Notes under the pieces: model-generated | Database searches by the model: none | What the model saw: only the letters and a program-made list of their open reading frames with translations | Told to the model about the DNA's origin: nothing | Part shown: positions 43,387 to 51,883 of the stretch, one piece after another | How the letters are laid out: every line of letters starts with the position of its first letter | Numbering within the stretch: position 1 is the first letter of the stretch | Made by a program: the position numbers and the translations under genes | NCBI GenBank assembly: GCA_013393415.1 | Contig: JABXHI010000058.1 | Span: forward strand, 1-64,000 | DNA: 64,000 nucleotides | Reading direction: 5' to 3' | DNA from: Micrococcaceae bacterium | GTDB taxonomy: Bacteria; Actinomycetota; Actinomycetes; Actinomycetales; Micrococcaceae

Positions 43387-45444
43387 CTACGTATCCTCAC
43401 CATCGCGGTGGCCTGGCTCCTTGGTAGGGCGTTTGTCATCTTTGGCAGGCTCTGATGATTCGTCAGTCATCTTCGTGTCGTCATCACGATCCAGCTGTGC
43501 CTCGGGAGCTTGGTAGTCCTGTGCTGATGGCAAAGGCAGGTCGGGAAACGGTCCGGTATGGTCGACCCGGGTGGCCTGAGGCCCGGGATCCGTTGGCATA
43601 GCAGAGGTAGGCAACTGCGGTCCCCCTTCGGCGCCTGGCGCTAACGGTGAACGAAATATTTGTGATTCGGTCAGATCATCATTGGGGCCCTGTACGTTGT
43701 ACGGCTTGTCCTCCTGAGCGGTGTTTGCAGTCATGATGGGGCTGGTATTTGCAGTTCTTCTCCGCCACATCAGCAAGGCTAAGCCCGCGAGGAGTAGCAC
43801 CAGAATGGCTATGGCCACCCATATTGTGGTCGTAGTAGGACCGCTTGCGCTGACATGCAGCGTGCCTGACGAATCCGCCATGACAACGGTGCCACCCGAG
43901 CTTGTCGCGGATTCGCTTTCCCCCGAATGCATTGGGGGAAGTTCTACTTGGAATGTCGCAGTGTCTTTGACCCCACCTGTCGCGAGTTCCCAGATCGGCG
44001 ACAGATCGATGTGTAGATCGTACTGGGGCCATATGCCGTTCAAAGAGTCATGGCTAACAGACACACTGTCGGTAATACCTTTGTCCTCCAAGTATGCGTT
44101 CAGTTTGCTTGCTAAATCTTGAGCATTGGCGCCCTGGATGGTCGTGGTGAAGACTGTCGTCTCATCACGAACGGTTGTTTCAATGCTGCCGACGCCCTCG
44201 GGCGGTGCAAAGAGTTCAACGATTGTATCCTCGTGACCATCCAACGTTTCTTGGGCCACTACAAACTCGAAGGTTTGTGCCATACTGCCCGAAAAGTTGA
44301 GCTGGGACGTAGAAGTCAAAGAATCCAGAGGCATGCCTCGATTAAGTTCCAAGTAGATCTCACCATTGCCCCGGCGTTGGTCCACCATCTGCCAGTGGTC
44401 TGGATAGAGGGTCTCACCGTCTAACTGCCGGACATTTTCAGGAACACAAATTGCATCACAGGACCAGTTTGTCCCAATGTATTCTGTGATGACATCGGGT
44501 GACCCCTCGTCTCGGACGTCATTGACCTCGAACGTAGCCTGATCATTGGCCAGCAGAACCTGCATGCCCTGTTCGACGGCATCGGCTGACGAGAAGGTCG
44601 CCGAAACGGCTCTCGGCTCTGGGGCATCGCCGTCATGATTCTCTACGGCGCCCGAATCCTCGACCGCACCTTCTACCCCGGACACCTCGTTCAGCGCCTC
44701 CACCCGTTCAGCAATGAATTCGTTGTGACTGGTCGCATTTTTCGGTGATACAAGATAGGTCAAGGCGATATCGATATTGCCGGACTCCAGAATTTCCACG
44801 TCCATGCCGAGTTCTTCGAAGCGGCGGTCATCCGTGAGCTCGAGGTTGATGCGGGGGAGTGAAGTGGAGTTCGTGACTTCGTCGCCGTCAAAGATCACCG
44901 ACGCGGTGCCGCTAGAAGTTAACACGCTGCTATTGCCCGAAACGATGTCTTCTTCAATGAGGGCGGTTGAAGCCCAACCCATCAAGTCGTCGTTATAGAA
45001 AGCCTCTTCAAAAACAATATCCGTCACCAACTGTTCTTCGTTGACCTGGATATTCATCCCGCGATCGGATTCAGCGACTTCGGACGCGTCGAGGAGCGTC
45101 GTGATTTTCTGCCGATAGTCCTCCACGTCGTCGAAGGTTAGCGTGAACGTCGCGCTATAGCCTTCGTTTTCTTGTTCGACGCCGTTAAAGCTCAGCACAT
45201 CGGGCACATGATTTTCCAGTGCCTGCGTTGCTGCCTCGATGCCACCGGACAACGTCTCCACATCACTATCAGCCATAGTCAGTACGAACTGGCGTTGCCC
45301 CGAATAGTCGTTCTGGAGGGTGAGTTGTGTGTTGACGTTGGCACCACAAGCCGTCAGGACAAGGGCAGCAAAAATCACGAACAGTGTCGCGATGCGCGTC
45401 CGGGAACCCCGCGGTTTCGTGGGTTGGGTCTGGCTGTGGTTCAT
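43387..45444 (-). CDS. lppM: large LppM-like lipoprotein with C-terminal transmembrane helix
   Basis: The 685-residue protein has a lipoprotein signal peptide with lipobox ALVLTAC (lipidated Cys33), consistent with a membrane-anchored protein. The first 250 residues match DUF3153/LppM (Rv2171), including NVNTQLTLQNDYSGQRQFVLTM and LTFDDVEDYRQK. Residues 250-560 form an extracytoplasmic stretch with several further beta-rich segments, perhaps LppM-like repeats. A transmembrane helix follows at about 568-590 (IWVAIAILVLLLAGLALLMW), then a Pro/Asp-rich cytoplasmic tail. It is about three times longer than mycobacterial LppM. Its neighbours (DUF3040, mraZ) match the mycobacterial order. Function is unclear. 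Confidence 0.82.
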   Translation of the reverse strand: MNHSQTQPTKPRGSRTRIATLFVIFAALVLTACGANVNTQLTLQNDYSGQRQFVLTMADSDVETLSGGIEAATQALENHVPDVLSFNGVEQENEGYSATFTLTFDDVEDYRQKITTLLDASEVAESDRGMNIQVNEEQLVTDIVFEEAFYNDDLMGWASTALIEEDIVSGNSSVLTSSGTASVIFDGDEVTNSTSLPRINLELTDDRRFEELGMDVEILESGNIDIALTYLVSPKNATSHNEFIAERVEALNEVSGVEGAVEDSGAVENHDGDAPEPRAVSATFSSADAVEQGMQVLLANDQATFEVNDVRDEGSPDVITEYIGTNWSCDAICVPENVRQLDGETLYPDHWQMVDQRRGNGEIYLELNRGMPLDSLTSTSQLNFSGSMAQTFEFVVAQETLDGHEDTIVELFAPPEGVGSIETTVRDETTVFTTTIQGANAQDLASKLNAYLEDKGITDSVSVSHDSLNGIWPQYDLHIDLSPIWELATGGVKDTATFQVELPPMHSGESESATSSGGTVVMADSSGTLHVSASGPTTTTIWVAIAILVLLLAGLALLMWRRRTANTSPIMTANTAQEDKPYNVQGPNDDLTESQIFRSPLAPGAEGGPQLPTSAMPTDPGPQATRVDHTGPFPDLPLPSAQDYQAPEAQLDRDDDTKMTDESSEPAKDDKRPTKEPGHRDGEDT

Positions 45445-45623
45445 GTTCTTTGCACTCTAAACTTTCATTCGGCGCGCACCCGAGTCATGCCGTGGTGGAT
45501 GGTGCTCTGCTCCATCGTAGCGAGCGAAGTTCGACAAAGTGACCGAGACACCGCAGAATTCGCTCTGGGTGCGACACGACGTTGCGGCCATTTCGTGGTG
45601 GCTTCGATGCATGAAAGCCCATA

Positions 45624-45638
45624 CCCCACTTTGCTCCA
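45624..45638 (-). promoter_or_regulatory. MraZ-box-like array, distal, facing lppM
   Basis: On the minus strand, TGGAG (45638-45634) and TGGGG (45628-45624) are exactly 10 bp apart. They sit within a 14-mer, GGAGCAAAGTGGGG, which recurs at 45782-45769. In other bacteria MraZ binds TGGGN direct repeats with 5-nt spacers. It is about 180 nt upstream of the lppM start, in the same sense. Confidence 0.5.
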
Positions 45639-45758
45639 CACGGTCGCTGGGTGCTGCAGTGGTGCAGTTTTCGGGGTCGAGAACTTGGCGATGCCCCAGG
45701 AAATTTCGAACTTTTGTCACATTGTTCACACTTTGGAAAATGCGTCCTCCACCACCCT

Positions 45759-45783
45759 CCCCAATACGCCCCACTTTGCTCCT
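45759..45783 (-). promoter_or_regulatory. MraZ-box-like array, proximal, facing lppM
   Basis: On the minus strand, AGGAG (45783-45779), TGGGG (45773-45769) and TGGGG (45763-45759) are spaced at exactly 10 bp. The AAAGTGGGG core is identical to the forward array. It lies about 315-340 nt upstream of lppM. Confidence 0.5.
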
Positions 45784-45890
45784 AGGAACAGTGAATCGGC
45801 GTCATACCGCCCAAGTAAGCGGGATGGTTTTCTGGCGTGCGGGTAGATAATTCTTGGGAAATCCCTGAGAATAGTGTAGAAGATCTTGAA

Positions 45891-45917
45891 TGTGGGGGAA
45901 AGTGGGGTAAAGTGGAG
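45891..45917 (+). promoter_or_regulatory. MraZ operator: three 10-bp direct repeats
   Basis: TGTGGGGGAA, AGTGGGGTAA and AGTGGAGCTC follow each other with a 10-bp period (TGGGG at 45893 and 45903, TGGAG at 45913), about 70 nt before the mraZ ATG. Such arrays are the binding site of the autoregulator MraZ in other bacteria. Confidence 0.75.
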
Positions 45918-45984
45918 CTCGAAAGAGGACGGTGATCGTAGAGCTTGAGCAATCGGGATCAGACAACGGTGGAGGTAGTGCCAA

Positions 45985-46416
45985 ATGTTCTTGGGTACTT
46001 ACACTCCACGCTTGGATGAAAAGTCTCGCTTGATCTTGCCAGCGAAGTTCAGAGATGAGCTATCTGACGGTCTGGTACTTACCAGGGGTCAGGAGCGCTG
46101 TGTGTATGTGTTCTCGATGGAGGAATTTCAGCGAGTCCACGAGCAGATGCGAGAAGCCCCACTCTCTTCACGCCAGGCCAGGGATTACATACGTGTGTTT
46201 CTCTCCGGGGCTTCAGATGAAAAACCGGATAAACAAGGCAGGATTACCATTCCGGCCCCGCTGCGTGACTACGCGGGATTGGATCGGGACGTTGCTGTTA
46301 TTGGCGCTGGCACACGTGCAGAAATCTGGGACCAGAACTCCTGGAACGAATACTTGAACCAGCAGGAATCGGCTTTCTCCGAAACTGACGAAGAGGTTAT
46401 TCCGGGGTTGTTCTAA
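45985..46416 (+). CDS. mraZ: transcriptional regulator MraZ
   Basis: MraZ (143 residues) is a dimerised AbrB-like DNA-binding protein that controls the dcw cluster. Two copies of the fold are present: [24 protein letters not shown] and [21 protein letters not shown]. The DxK(S/Q)R.xxP motif is found in both. The start ATG 45985 has GGAGG upstream. It is the first gene of the dcw cluster; three MraZ-box repeats precede it, implying autoregulation. A 167-nt gap separates it from rsmH. Confidence 0.95.
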   Translation: MFLGTYTPRLDEKSRLILPAKFRDELSDGLVLTRGQERCVYVFSMEEFQRVHEQMREAPLSSRQARDYIRVFLSGASDEKPDKQGRITIPAPLRDYAGLDRDVAVIGAGTRAEIWDQNSWNEYLNQQESAFSETDEEVIPGLF

Positions 46417-46583
46417 GTCATGGATATCGCACAGCACACAACTCAATTACGACTGGGACTCTTATTTCAGACCTCTATCCGGACAGCTGGCCTGTCTTCC
46501 CCTGGGCCAGGTGCACGGATGGGGATCTGGAGTAAGAGCCATCATTTTTACCGGACAGTGACGGCATAAACCGAAGGAGCGCA

Positions 46584-47609
46584 ATGGCAGCCTTTGACCA
46601 AGACGGTCAGGAACATGGCCAAGAGGCTCCAAGCGCTGCGCAACGTCATGTTCCAGTGATGGCCGATCGAGTCGTTGACGTCATCGCCCCCGGCATTGAG
46701 GTTGCTCGAACGCACGGCAGAACCCCTGTGATTGTAGATGCGACGCTGGGTATGGGTGGTCACACCGAACTGATGCTCAACCGTTTCGAAGATGCCACCG
46801 TCATCGGCATCGATCGCGATACACAAGCCCTAGAGCTAGCAGGCCAGCGGCTGGCTTCCTTCGGTGAACGATTCGTAGCTTTCCACGGAACCTATGACGA
46901 GATCCCCGGTGCACTGGCTTCTGCCTCAGTCGGGGCAGCGGACGGCTACCTTTATGATCTCGGTGTTTCTTCATTCCAGCTGGATGAACGCGACCGCGGT
47001 TTCGCCTATTCATACGATGCACCATTGGACATGCGGATGGATCCGACCGCACGGTTTAGTGCTGCGGATCTTGTCAATAACTACGACCAGCGCGAGCTGG
47101 AACAGCTCATTCGACGATTTGGGGAAGAGAAATTCGCTCGCCGTATTGCAACCGCGATCGTCGAGCGTCGCCGTAACCAACCATTTGCTCGTACCGGTGA
47201 TCTGGTCGAGGTGATTCGCGAGGCCGTGCCGGTATTTGCAGGACGTCCAGGTGGTCACCCGGCAAAACGTACTTTCCAGGCGCTGCGTATTGAAGTCAAC
47301 GAGGAACTTAATATTTTGCGTCAGGCACTACCTGCCGCGATAGATGGGTTGCAGATCGGTGGGCGAATGGTGGTCATGAGCTACCACTCGCTAGAAGACC
47401 GAATTACGAAAAAAGCATTCCAAAAGGAAGCGACAAGCCTGACACCACCGGATTTCCCGGTCGAATTAGAAGAGCATGCTCCAGTGGTCACGGTCCTCAC
47501 ACGAGGGGCTGAAAAGCCCACCGAAGACGAAATCGCCGAGAACCCCCGGGCTGCTTCAGCCAAAGTACGCGCTATAGAAAAGATTCGACCAACTAGGAGC
47601 AACGGATGA
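46584..47609 (+). CDS. rsmH: 16S rRNA (cytosine-1402-N4)-methyltransferase RsmH
   Basis: RsmH (341 residues) methylates N4 of 16S rRNA C1402. The SAM-binding motif is [25 protein letters not shown] follows. [13 protein letters not shown] and the GPLDMRMD-like DMRMDP motif are typical. [14 protein letters not shown] and [14 protein letters not shown] are hallmark C-terminal motifs. The start ATG has AAGGAG upstream (5 nt). It overlaps ftsL by 4 nt. Confidence 0.95.
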   Translation: MAAFDQDGQEHGQEAPSAAQRHVPVMADRVVDVIAPGIEVARTHGRTPVIVDATLGMGGHTELMLNRFEDATVIGIDRDTQALELAGQRLASFGERFVAFHGTYDEIPGALASASVGAADGYLYDLGVSSFQLDERDRGFAYSYDAPLDMRMDPTARFSAADLVNNYDQRELEQLIRRFGEEKFARRIATAIVERRRNQPFARTGDLVEVIREAVPVFAGRPGGHPAKRTFQALRIEVNEELNILRQALPAAIDGLQIGGRMVVMSYHSLEDRITKKAFQKEATSLTPPDFPVELEEHAPVVTVLTRGAEKPTEDEIAENPRAASAKVRAIEKIRPTRSNG

Positions 47610-48373
47610 CAACTTCCCCCTCAAACATCCGCGTATTGCACCCCTACTCAACCGATTCGACTGCTGAACCTTTAGAAGAGGAGCAGCTCCAAAACGTTGA
47701 GACCCAACCCGGCTATACCCCCGGTGAAGGTGATACCGACGCGAAAACACGCCGTGACCAATTCAAGGTCATCTCTGGCCAGCTCAAACGTGCGCCCATT
47801 GGGTATAGCATCTTCGTGCTCTCCATCCCGGTCATAGCGCTGCTCATCGTACTCGTCGTCAATATTGTGCTCTCTAACCGTCAGTACGACATGGTCGAGC
47901 TCGACAGTCAGCTCACCAATATCACCCAGTCGAACGAAGCATTGGCACAGGAACTATCTCAAAAGTCGGCTCCACAGTCAGTGGCTCAGCAGGCCGCAGA
48001 TCTCGGTATGGTCCTGCCTGGTACGTCGGCCTCGATTGACTTGGCTTCCGGTGAGGTGATCGGCACCGCAACCGCTGCAGAAGCAGATAACACCCCCACA
48101 AGTTTCGTATCCGAGCCCACCGTCCGCTCAAGTACCGGCATTCCGTCCGAAGTCGAAGCACCGGTAGAAAATGACTCTGAACCAGTAACAGTCAACAATG
48201 AGCGCGTCGCTGGACCCGAATCCAATACCGTGGCAATCGATGCCCCACAAATCTCTGTGCCCGACTCAAATGTGACAAATTCACCAGCTGAAGATGGCGT
48301 GGCAAGCGGTGGCGACGCATCCTCCATGGGTAGTCTTCAAGGACCCCAGGTAAGTCTTCCGTCCGGCAACTAG
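47606..48373 (+). CDS. ftsL: FtsL-like division protein with long extracytoplasmic tail
   Basis: A 255-residue bitopic membrane protein in the ftsL position between rsmH and ftsI. It has a cytoplasmic N-terminus of about 70 residues, one transmembrane helix at about 70-92 ([20 protein letters not shown]), and a short heptad-like coiled coil ([26 protein letters not shown]). A disordered Ser/Thr/Val/Glu-rich tail of about 110 residues follows, which is longer than in most FtsL proteins. FtsL works with FtsQ and FtsB and activates FtsWI; the assignment rests on order and topology, as FtsL sequences are poorly conserved. Confidence 0.8.
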   Translation: MTTSPSNIRVLHPYSTDSTAEPLEEEQLQNVETQPGYTPGEGDTDAKTRRDQFKVISGQLKRAPIGYSIFVLSIPVIALLIVLVVNIVLSNRQYDMVELDSQLTNITQSNEALAQELSQKSAPQSVAQQAADLGMVLPGTSASIDLASGEVIGTATAAEADNTPTSFVSEPTVRSSTGIPSEVEAPVENDSEPVTVNNERVAGPESNTVAIDAPQISVPDSNVTNSPAEDGVASGGDASSMGSLQGPQVSLPSGN

Positions 48374-48416
48374 TCCCGGCCTTGCGGGTTGGCTATGTTG
48401 AAGGTAGGTGAGTTGT

Positions 48417-50201
48417 GTGCCCCAAGCACCTGTTGCTGGAACGCAAAAGTCCAGACTCAAAGTAACCATGACGTTGCTTATGGTCTGCCTCATGGTGTTA
48501 GGCGGCCGGCTCCTCTTCATTCAAGGCATCGATGCTGAAGACCAAGCCCAAAAGGCCATGGATCGACGAACACGGCCCGTAACGCTCGCGCCGGAGCGGG
48601 GCGCCATCCTCGATCGCGACGAAGACGTCCTCGCCGAGTCTGTGCAACGCTATGACCTTGTAGTTGACCAGCGGCTCGTGCAAGATTCCAGAGTGTGGGA
48701 TCCAGAAACATCTGGCTACGTTGAGCTGGATATCGATGAGCAACTCGCGGAGCTTTCCGAGCTGCTAGAAATCAACCTGCCAGAACTGCGGGAACTGATG
48801 GTCGGGGACCGTCCATACAGAATTGTTTCCCGGCGTGTCACACCAGAAGTCAAAGAAGCAGCCCTCGACATTAATATTCCAGGACTGCTGTCCGAACCGG
48901 TTGCCGACCGGGTGTACCCCAACGGAGCGGTAGCTGGATCCGTGCTGGGCTTTACAGGCCAAGATGGTCAAGGCCTAGAAGGTATCGAACGTGCACAGAA
49001 CGAACGGCTCAACGGGCAAACCGGTGAACGAATCTTCGAAATTTCAGCCGACGGGGTGCGCATCCCAAACGCCTCATTTTCCGAAACCCCAGCGATCAAT
49101 GGCAATGACATTCGACTCACAATAGACCAGGACGTCTCATGGTTCGCCCAGGAGGCGATTGCCGACAAAGTCGATGAGTATAACGCTGAATGGGGCAATA
49201 TCGTCGTCATGGACGCAAAAACTGGTGAATTACTTGCGCTGGCAGACTCAGAGACCGTTGATCCCGCAGATCCCACCGAAACCGATCCACTATTTTGGCG
49301 ACCCACCGCACTCACCCAGGCATATGAACCGGGTTCGACCGGCAAAGCAGTGACCTTTGCGAGCGCATTCGATGCAGGTGTCGTCACACCCGAGGAAGAG
49401 TGGACCGTGCCGAGCACACAAACGTTCAATAACGAGGAAATCCATGACTCGTTGCCCCACGACACCTACGACATGAGGACCGCGGGAATCTTTGCGCGTT
49501 CGTATAATACGGGGACAGTTCAGGTTGCCCAACAGCTCTCGTCGGAGGAGCGATGGCAGTACATGACCGACTTCGGCATCGGTCAACCAATTGACATCGG
49601 TCTCAACGCGGTGAATCAAGGGCTTTTTGCCTCCTGGGAGGACTGGGACCGCCGTCAACACTTCACGACGACATTCGGACAGGCCTACTCACTCACGGCA
49701 CTGCACACGACACAAATATTCCAGGCACTGGCCAACGAGGGGCAAATGATGCCACCTCGAATCATCGATTCCTATATAGATGAAGAAGGAATCGAGACCG
49801 AATGGGAAGCACCGACCGAGCCAAAACAAGTGGTATCAGCCGAAGCTTCCGAAGAAATGCTCAAACTCCTGGAAGGCGTCGTTGAAGAAGGCTCTGCACA
49901 AGCAGCTCAAGTCGATGGCTACCGGGTGGGCGGCAAAACGGGTACCGGGCAGGCCGCGGGTGAAGGTGGCTACGATGGCTACACCACCTCGTTTACCGGC
50001 GTCGTCCCGCTAGATGACCCCCAATTTATTGTCTCCGTGGCAGTGCATCGACCCCAGGGAGATTGGGAAACATGGCAAGTCACCGACACCTCGGCAGACG
50101 TCATGGAATATCTGCTGAGCAAATACTCCGTGCCTCCATCCGAAACAGGGCCACAGCACTATGATGTATTTACAGAAGATCCACAGGAAAGGCCGTGGTG
50201 A
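48417..50201 (+). CDS. ftsI: septal peptidoglycan transpeptidase FtsI (PBP3/PbpB)
   Basis: FtsI (about 594 residues) is the class B penicillin-binding protein that cross-links septal peptidoglycan, in complex with FtsW. An N-terminal transmembrane helix (VTMTLLMVCLMVLGGRLLFI) is followed by a dimerisation domain and the transpeptidase. Catalytic motifs are S-x-x-K in EPGSTGKAV, SxN in ARSYNTGT and KTG in VGGKTGTGQ. There are no PASTA domains. GTG 48417 is chosen because a GGTAGG-like site lies about 8 nt upstream; GTG 48408 is the alternative (three residues longer). It overlaps murE by 4 nt. Confidence 0.93.
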   Translation: MPQAPVAGTQKSRLKVTMTLLMVCLMVLGGRLLFIQGIDAEDQAQKAMDRRTRPVTLAPERGAILDRDEDVLAESVQRYDLVVDQRLVQDSRVWDPETSGYVELDIDEQLAELSELLEINLPELRELMVGDRPYRIVSRRVTPEVKEAALDINIPGLLSEPVADRVYPNGAVAGSVLGFTGQDGQGLEGIERAQNERLNGQTGERIFEISADGVRIPNASFSETPAINGNDIRLTIDQDVSWFAQEAIADKVDEYNAEWGNIVVMDAKTGELLALADSETVDPADPTETDPLFWRPTALTQAYEPGSTGKAVTFASAFDAGVVTPEEEWTVPSTQTFNNEEIHDSLPHDTYDMRTAGIFARSYNTGTVQVAQQLSSEERWQYMTDFGIGQPIDIGLNAVNQGLFASWEDWDRRQHFTTTFGQAYSLTALHTTQIFQALANEGQMMPPRIIDSYIDEEGIETEWEAPTEPKQVVSAEASEEMLKLLEGVVEEGSAQAAQVDGYRVGGKTGTGQAAGEGGYDGYTTSFTGVVPLDDPQFIVSVAVHRPQGDWETWQVTDTSADVMEYLLSKYSVPPSETGPQHYDVFTEDPQERPW

Positions 50202-51862
50202 CCCGTCACCACGGGAAGGCCACAACGATCATGCTGCGAACACAAAATACATTTCATACAAAGCTCAAAGCAATCCTCAAATACTTAGCAAGTCATCACC
50301 CAACATCGACGGGGGATACCCAGACCACCGTCGCTGGTATCTCGCTGAATTCAAAGACCGTTGGACCAGGCGAGTTATATGCTGCGCTGGCTGGAGCCCA
50401 ACATCACGGCGCTGACTACATTAACCAAGCGCTTGATGCCGGTGCCGTGGCGGTACTGACTGATGCCAGCGGCGCGACACGCGTTCCAGAACACGTGCCA
50501 GCCATCGTCGTCGACAACGTACGGGGCGCACTTGCTGACGCTGCGGCACTGATCTACGGCAACGTCGAATCTCAGACCCCCCGCGTATACGGTGTCACCG
50601 GCACAAACGGAAAAACAACCACAACGTATTTTCTGAACGCCCTGCTAGCGGAGCTGGGACAAACCACCGGACTCATCGGCACTATCGAGACCAGAATCGC
50701 AGGCGTCTCAGTGCCGTCGCAATTTACCACCCCCGAAGCCCCAGACCTCCACCGTCTCATTGCACGTATGCGTGAAGCGGGCGTTGAATCTGCGGCGATG
50801 GAAGTCTCCTCACATGCCATGGCATATAAACGGACATTCGGACTGCGCTATGCGGTGGCAGGATTTACCAACCTGACCCAAGATCACCTCGACTTGCATG
50901 GCAGTATGGACGAATACTTCGCAGCAAAAGCGCTGCTCTTTGCGCAGGAGCATTCCCTCGAGCATGTGATCACACTCAACGGGGGAGCTGAGCCACATTG
51001 GGGCCGACAGCTGGCCGCACAGGTTCCCGGTGCGACAACACTGGACTTAGGACCAGCCGCCCCGATAGCGGAGGCGGCCCCGGCGGAGGCGACCTGGCAA
51101 ATCCAGGAGCTCGAGCCAGCGGGTCTGGGCCATCAGTTCACCCTGCGTCATGCGTCCGGTTTTACCGCGACGACCACCGTTGGTATGCCCGGTAAATTTA
51201 ATGTGGCCAATGCCGCCTTGGCTGCAGTGATGGTATTTACCGGCCATGCTCCAGAGGATTGGGATAGCATCCGCGAAGCCCTCAGTGCCACGAAACCTGC
51301 TCCGTTCGCCTCGGCGGTGCCGGGCCGAATGGAAGTCATTGGCAGCCAACCGACCGTGGTCGTGGATTTCGCTCACAATCCTGATGGTCTCACGCAAGCC
51401 CTGCAAGCAATTAACCGTTCACGGGTGCAGCATCATGGAGCCGAGGGGCGTACGATCATGGTTTTTGGTGCAACCGGTCAACGTGATACCGCCAAACGAC
51501 CACTCATGGGACGAATCGCGGCGGAATTTGCCGATGTGGTGATTGTCACCGATGACGATCCCCACCATGAGGATCCGGCTCAGATTCGACAACCCGTCTT
51601 CGAAGCGGCTGTTGCTCATGCGGCAGCCCTTGGCGATGGAACCGAGGTCGTCGAAATCGCACCACGGGCCGATGCGCTGGCCTACGCTGTGGAAATTGCG
51701 ACAGCACAGGACACCATCTTGGCCGCAGGACGCGGCCACGAAACGCATCAAGACATTGCTGGTGAACCTTTCGCCATCGACGATCGCGTCGTGTTACGTG
51801 AGGCTCTTGTTGATTACGGATTTATTACAAACGGCCCAGCATCACCCCGAGCCTCGGACTGA
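50198..51862 (+). CDS. murE: UDP-MurNAc-tripeptide synthetase MurE, lysine-type
   Basis: MurE (554 residues) adds the third amino acid to UDP-MurNAc-dipeptide. The ATP-binding GVTGTNGKTTTTYFL loop, TTPEAPDLH and EVSSHAMAYKR are typical. The residue-selecting motif at about residue 452-460 reads DDDPHHEDP; mDAP-adding enzymes have DNPR here, so the arginine is lacking and L-lysine (or ornithine) is the likely substrate. GTG 50198 overlaps the ftsI stop (GTGA) and has AGGAAAGG upstream; ATG 50231 is a possible shorter start. The following murF is 21 nt downstream. Confidence 0.93.
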   Translation: MTRHHGKATTIMLRTQNTFHTKLKAILKYLASHHPTSTGDTQTTVAGISLNSKTVGPGELYAALAGAQHHGADYINQALDAGAVAVLTDASGATRVPEHVPAIVVDNVRGALADAAALIYGNVESQTPRVYGVTGTNGKTTTTYFLNALLAELGQTTGLIGTIETRIAGVSVPSQFTTPEAPDLHRLIARMREAGVESAAMEVSSHAMAYKRTFGLRYAVAGFTNLTQDHLDLHGSMDEYFAAKALLFAQEHSLEHVITLNGGAEPHWGRQLAAQVPGATTLDLGPAAPIAEAAPAEATWQIQELEPAGLGHQFTLRHASGFTATTTVGMPGKFNVANAALAAVMVFTGHAPEDWDSIREALSATKPAPFASAVPGRMEVIGSQPTVVVDFAHNPDGLTQALQAINRSRVQHHGAEGRTIMVFGATGQRDTAKRPLMGRIAAEFADVVIVTDDDPHHEDPAQIRQPVFEAAVAHAAALGDGTEVVEIAPRADALAYAVEIATAQDTILAAGRGHETHQDIAGEPFAIDDRVVLREALVDYGFITNGPASPRASD

Positions 51863-51883
51863 AACGGTAAGGTCAAACACGAC

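Larger units (their letters stand above)
45445..45984. other. lppM-mraZ intergenic region with three MraZ-box arrays
   Basis: This 540-nt region separates the divergent lppM and mraZ genes. I see no credible coding frame. Its main content is the three arrays of TGGGG/TGGAG boxes listed separately. A possible mraZ promoter, TTGGGA (45854-45859) and TAGAAG (45877-45882) with a 17-nt spacer, lies just before the forward array, but it is weak. Confidence 0.6.

Noticed and set aside
46420-46569. A 49-codon frame filling most of the mraZ-rsmH gap
   Set aside because: No ribosome site and no family; the frame may be open by chance. It could be revisited if conserved.
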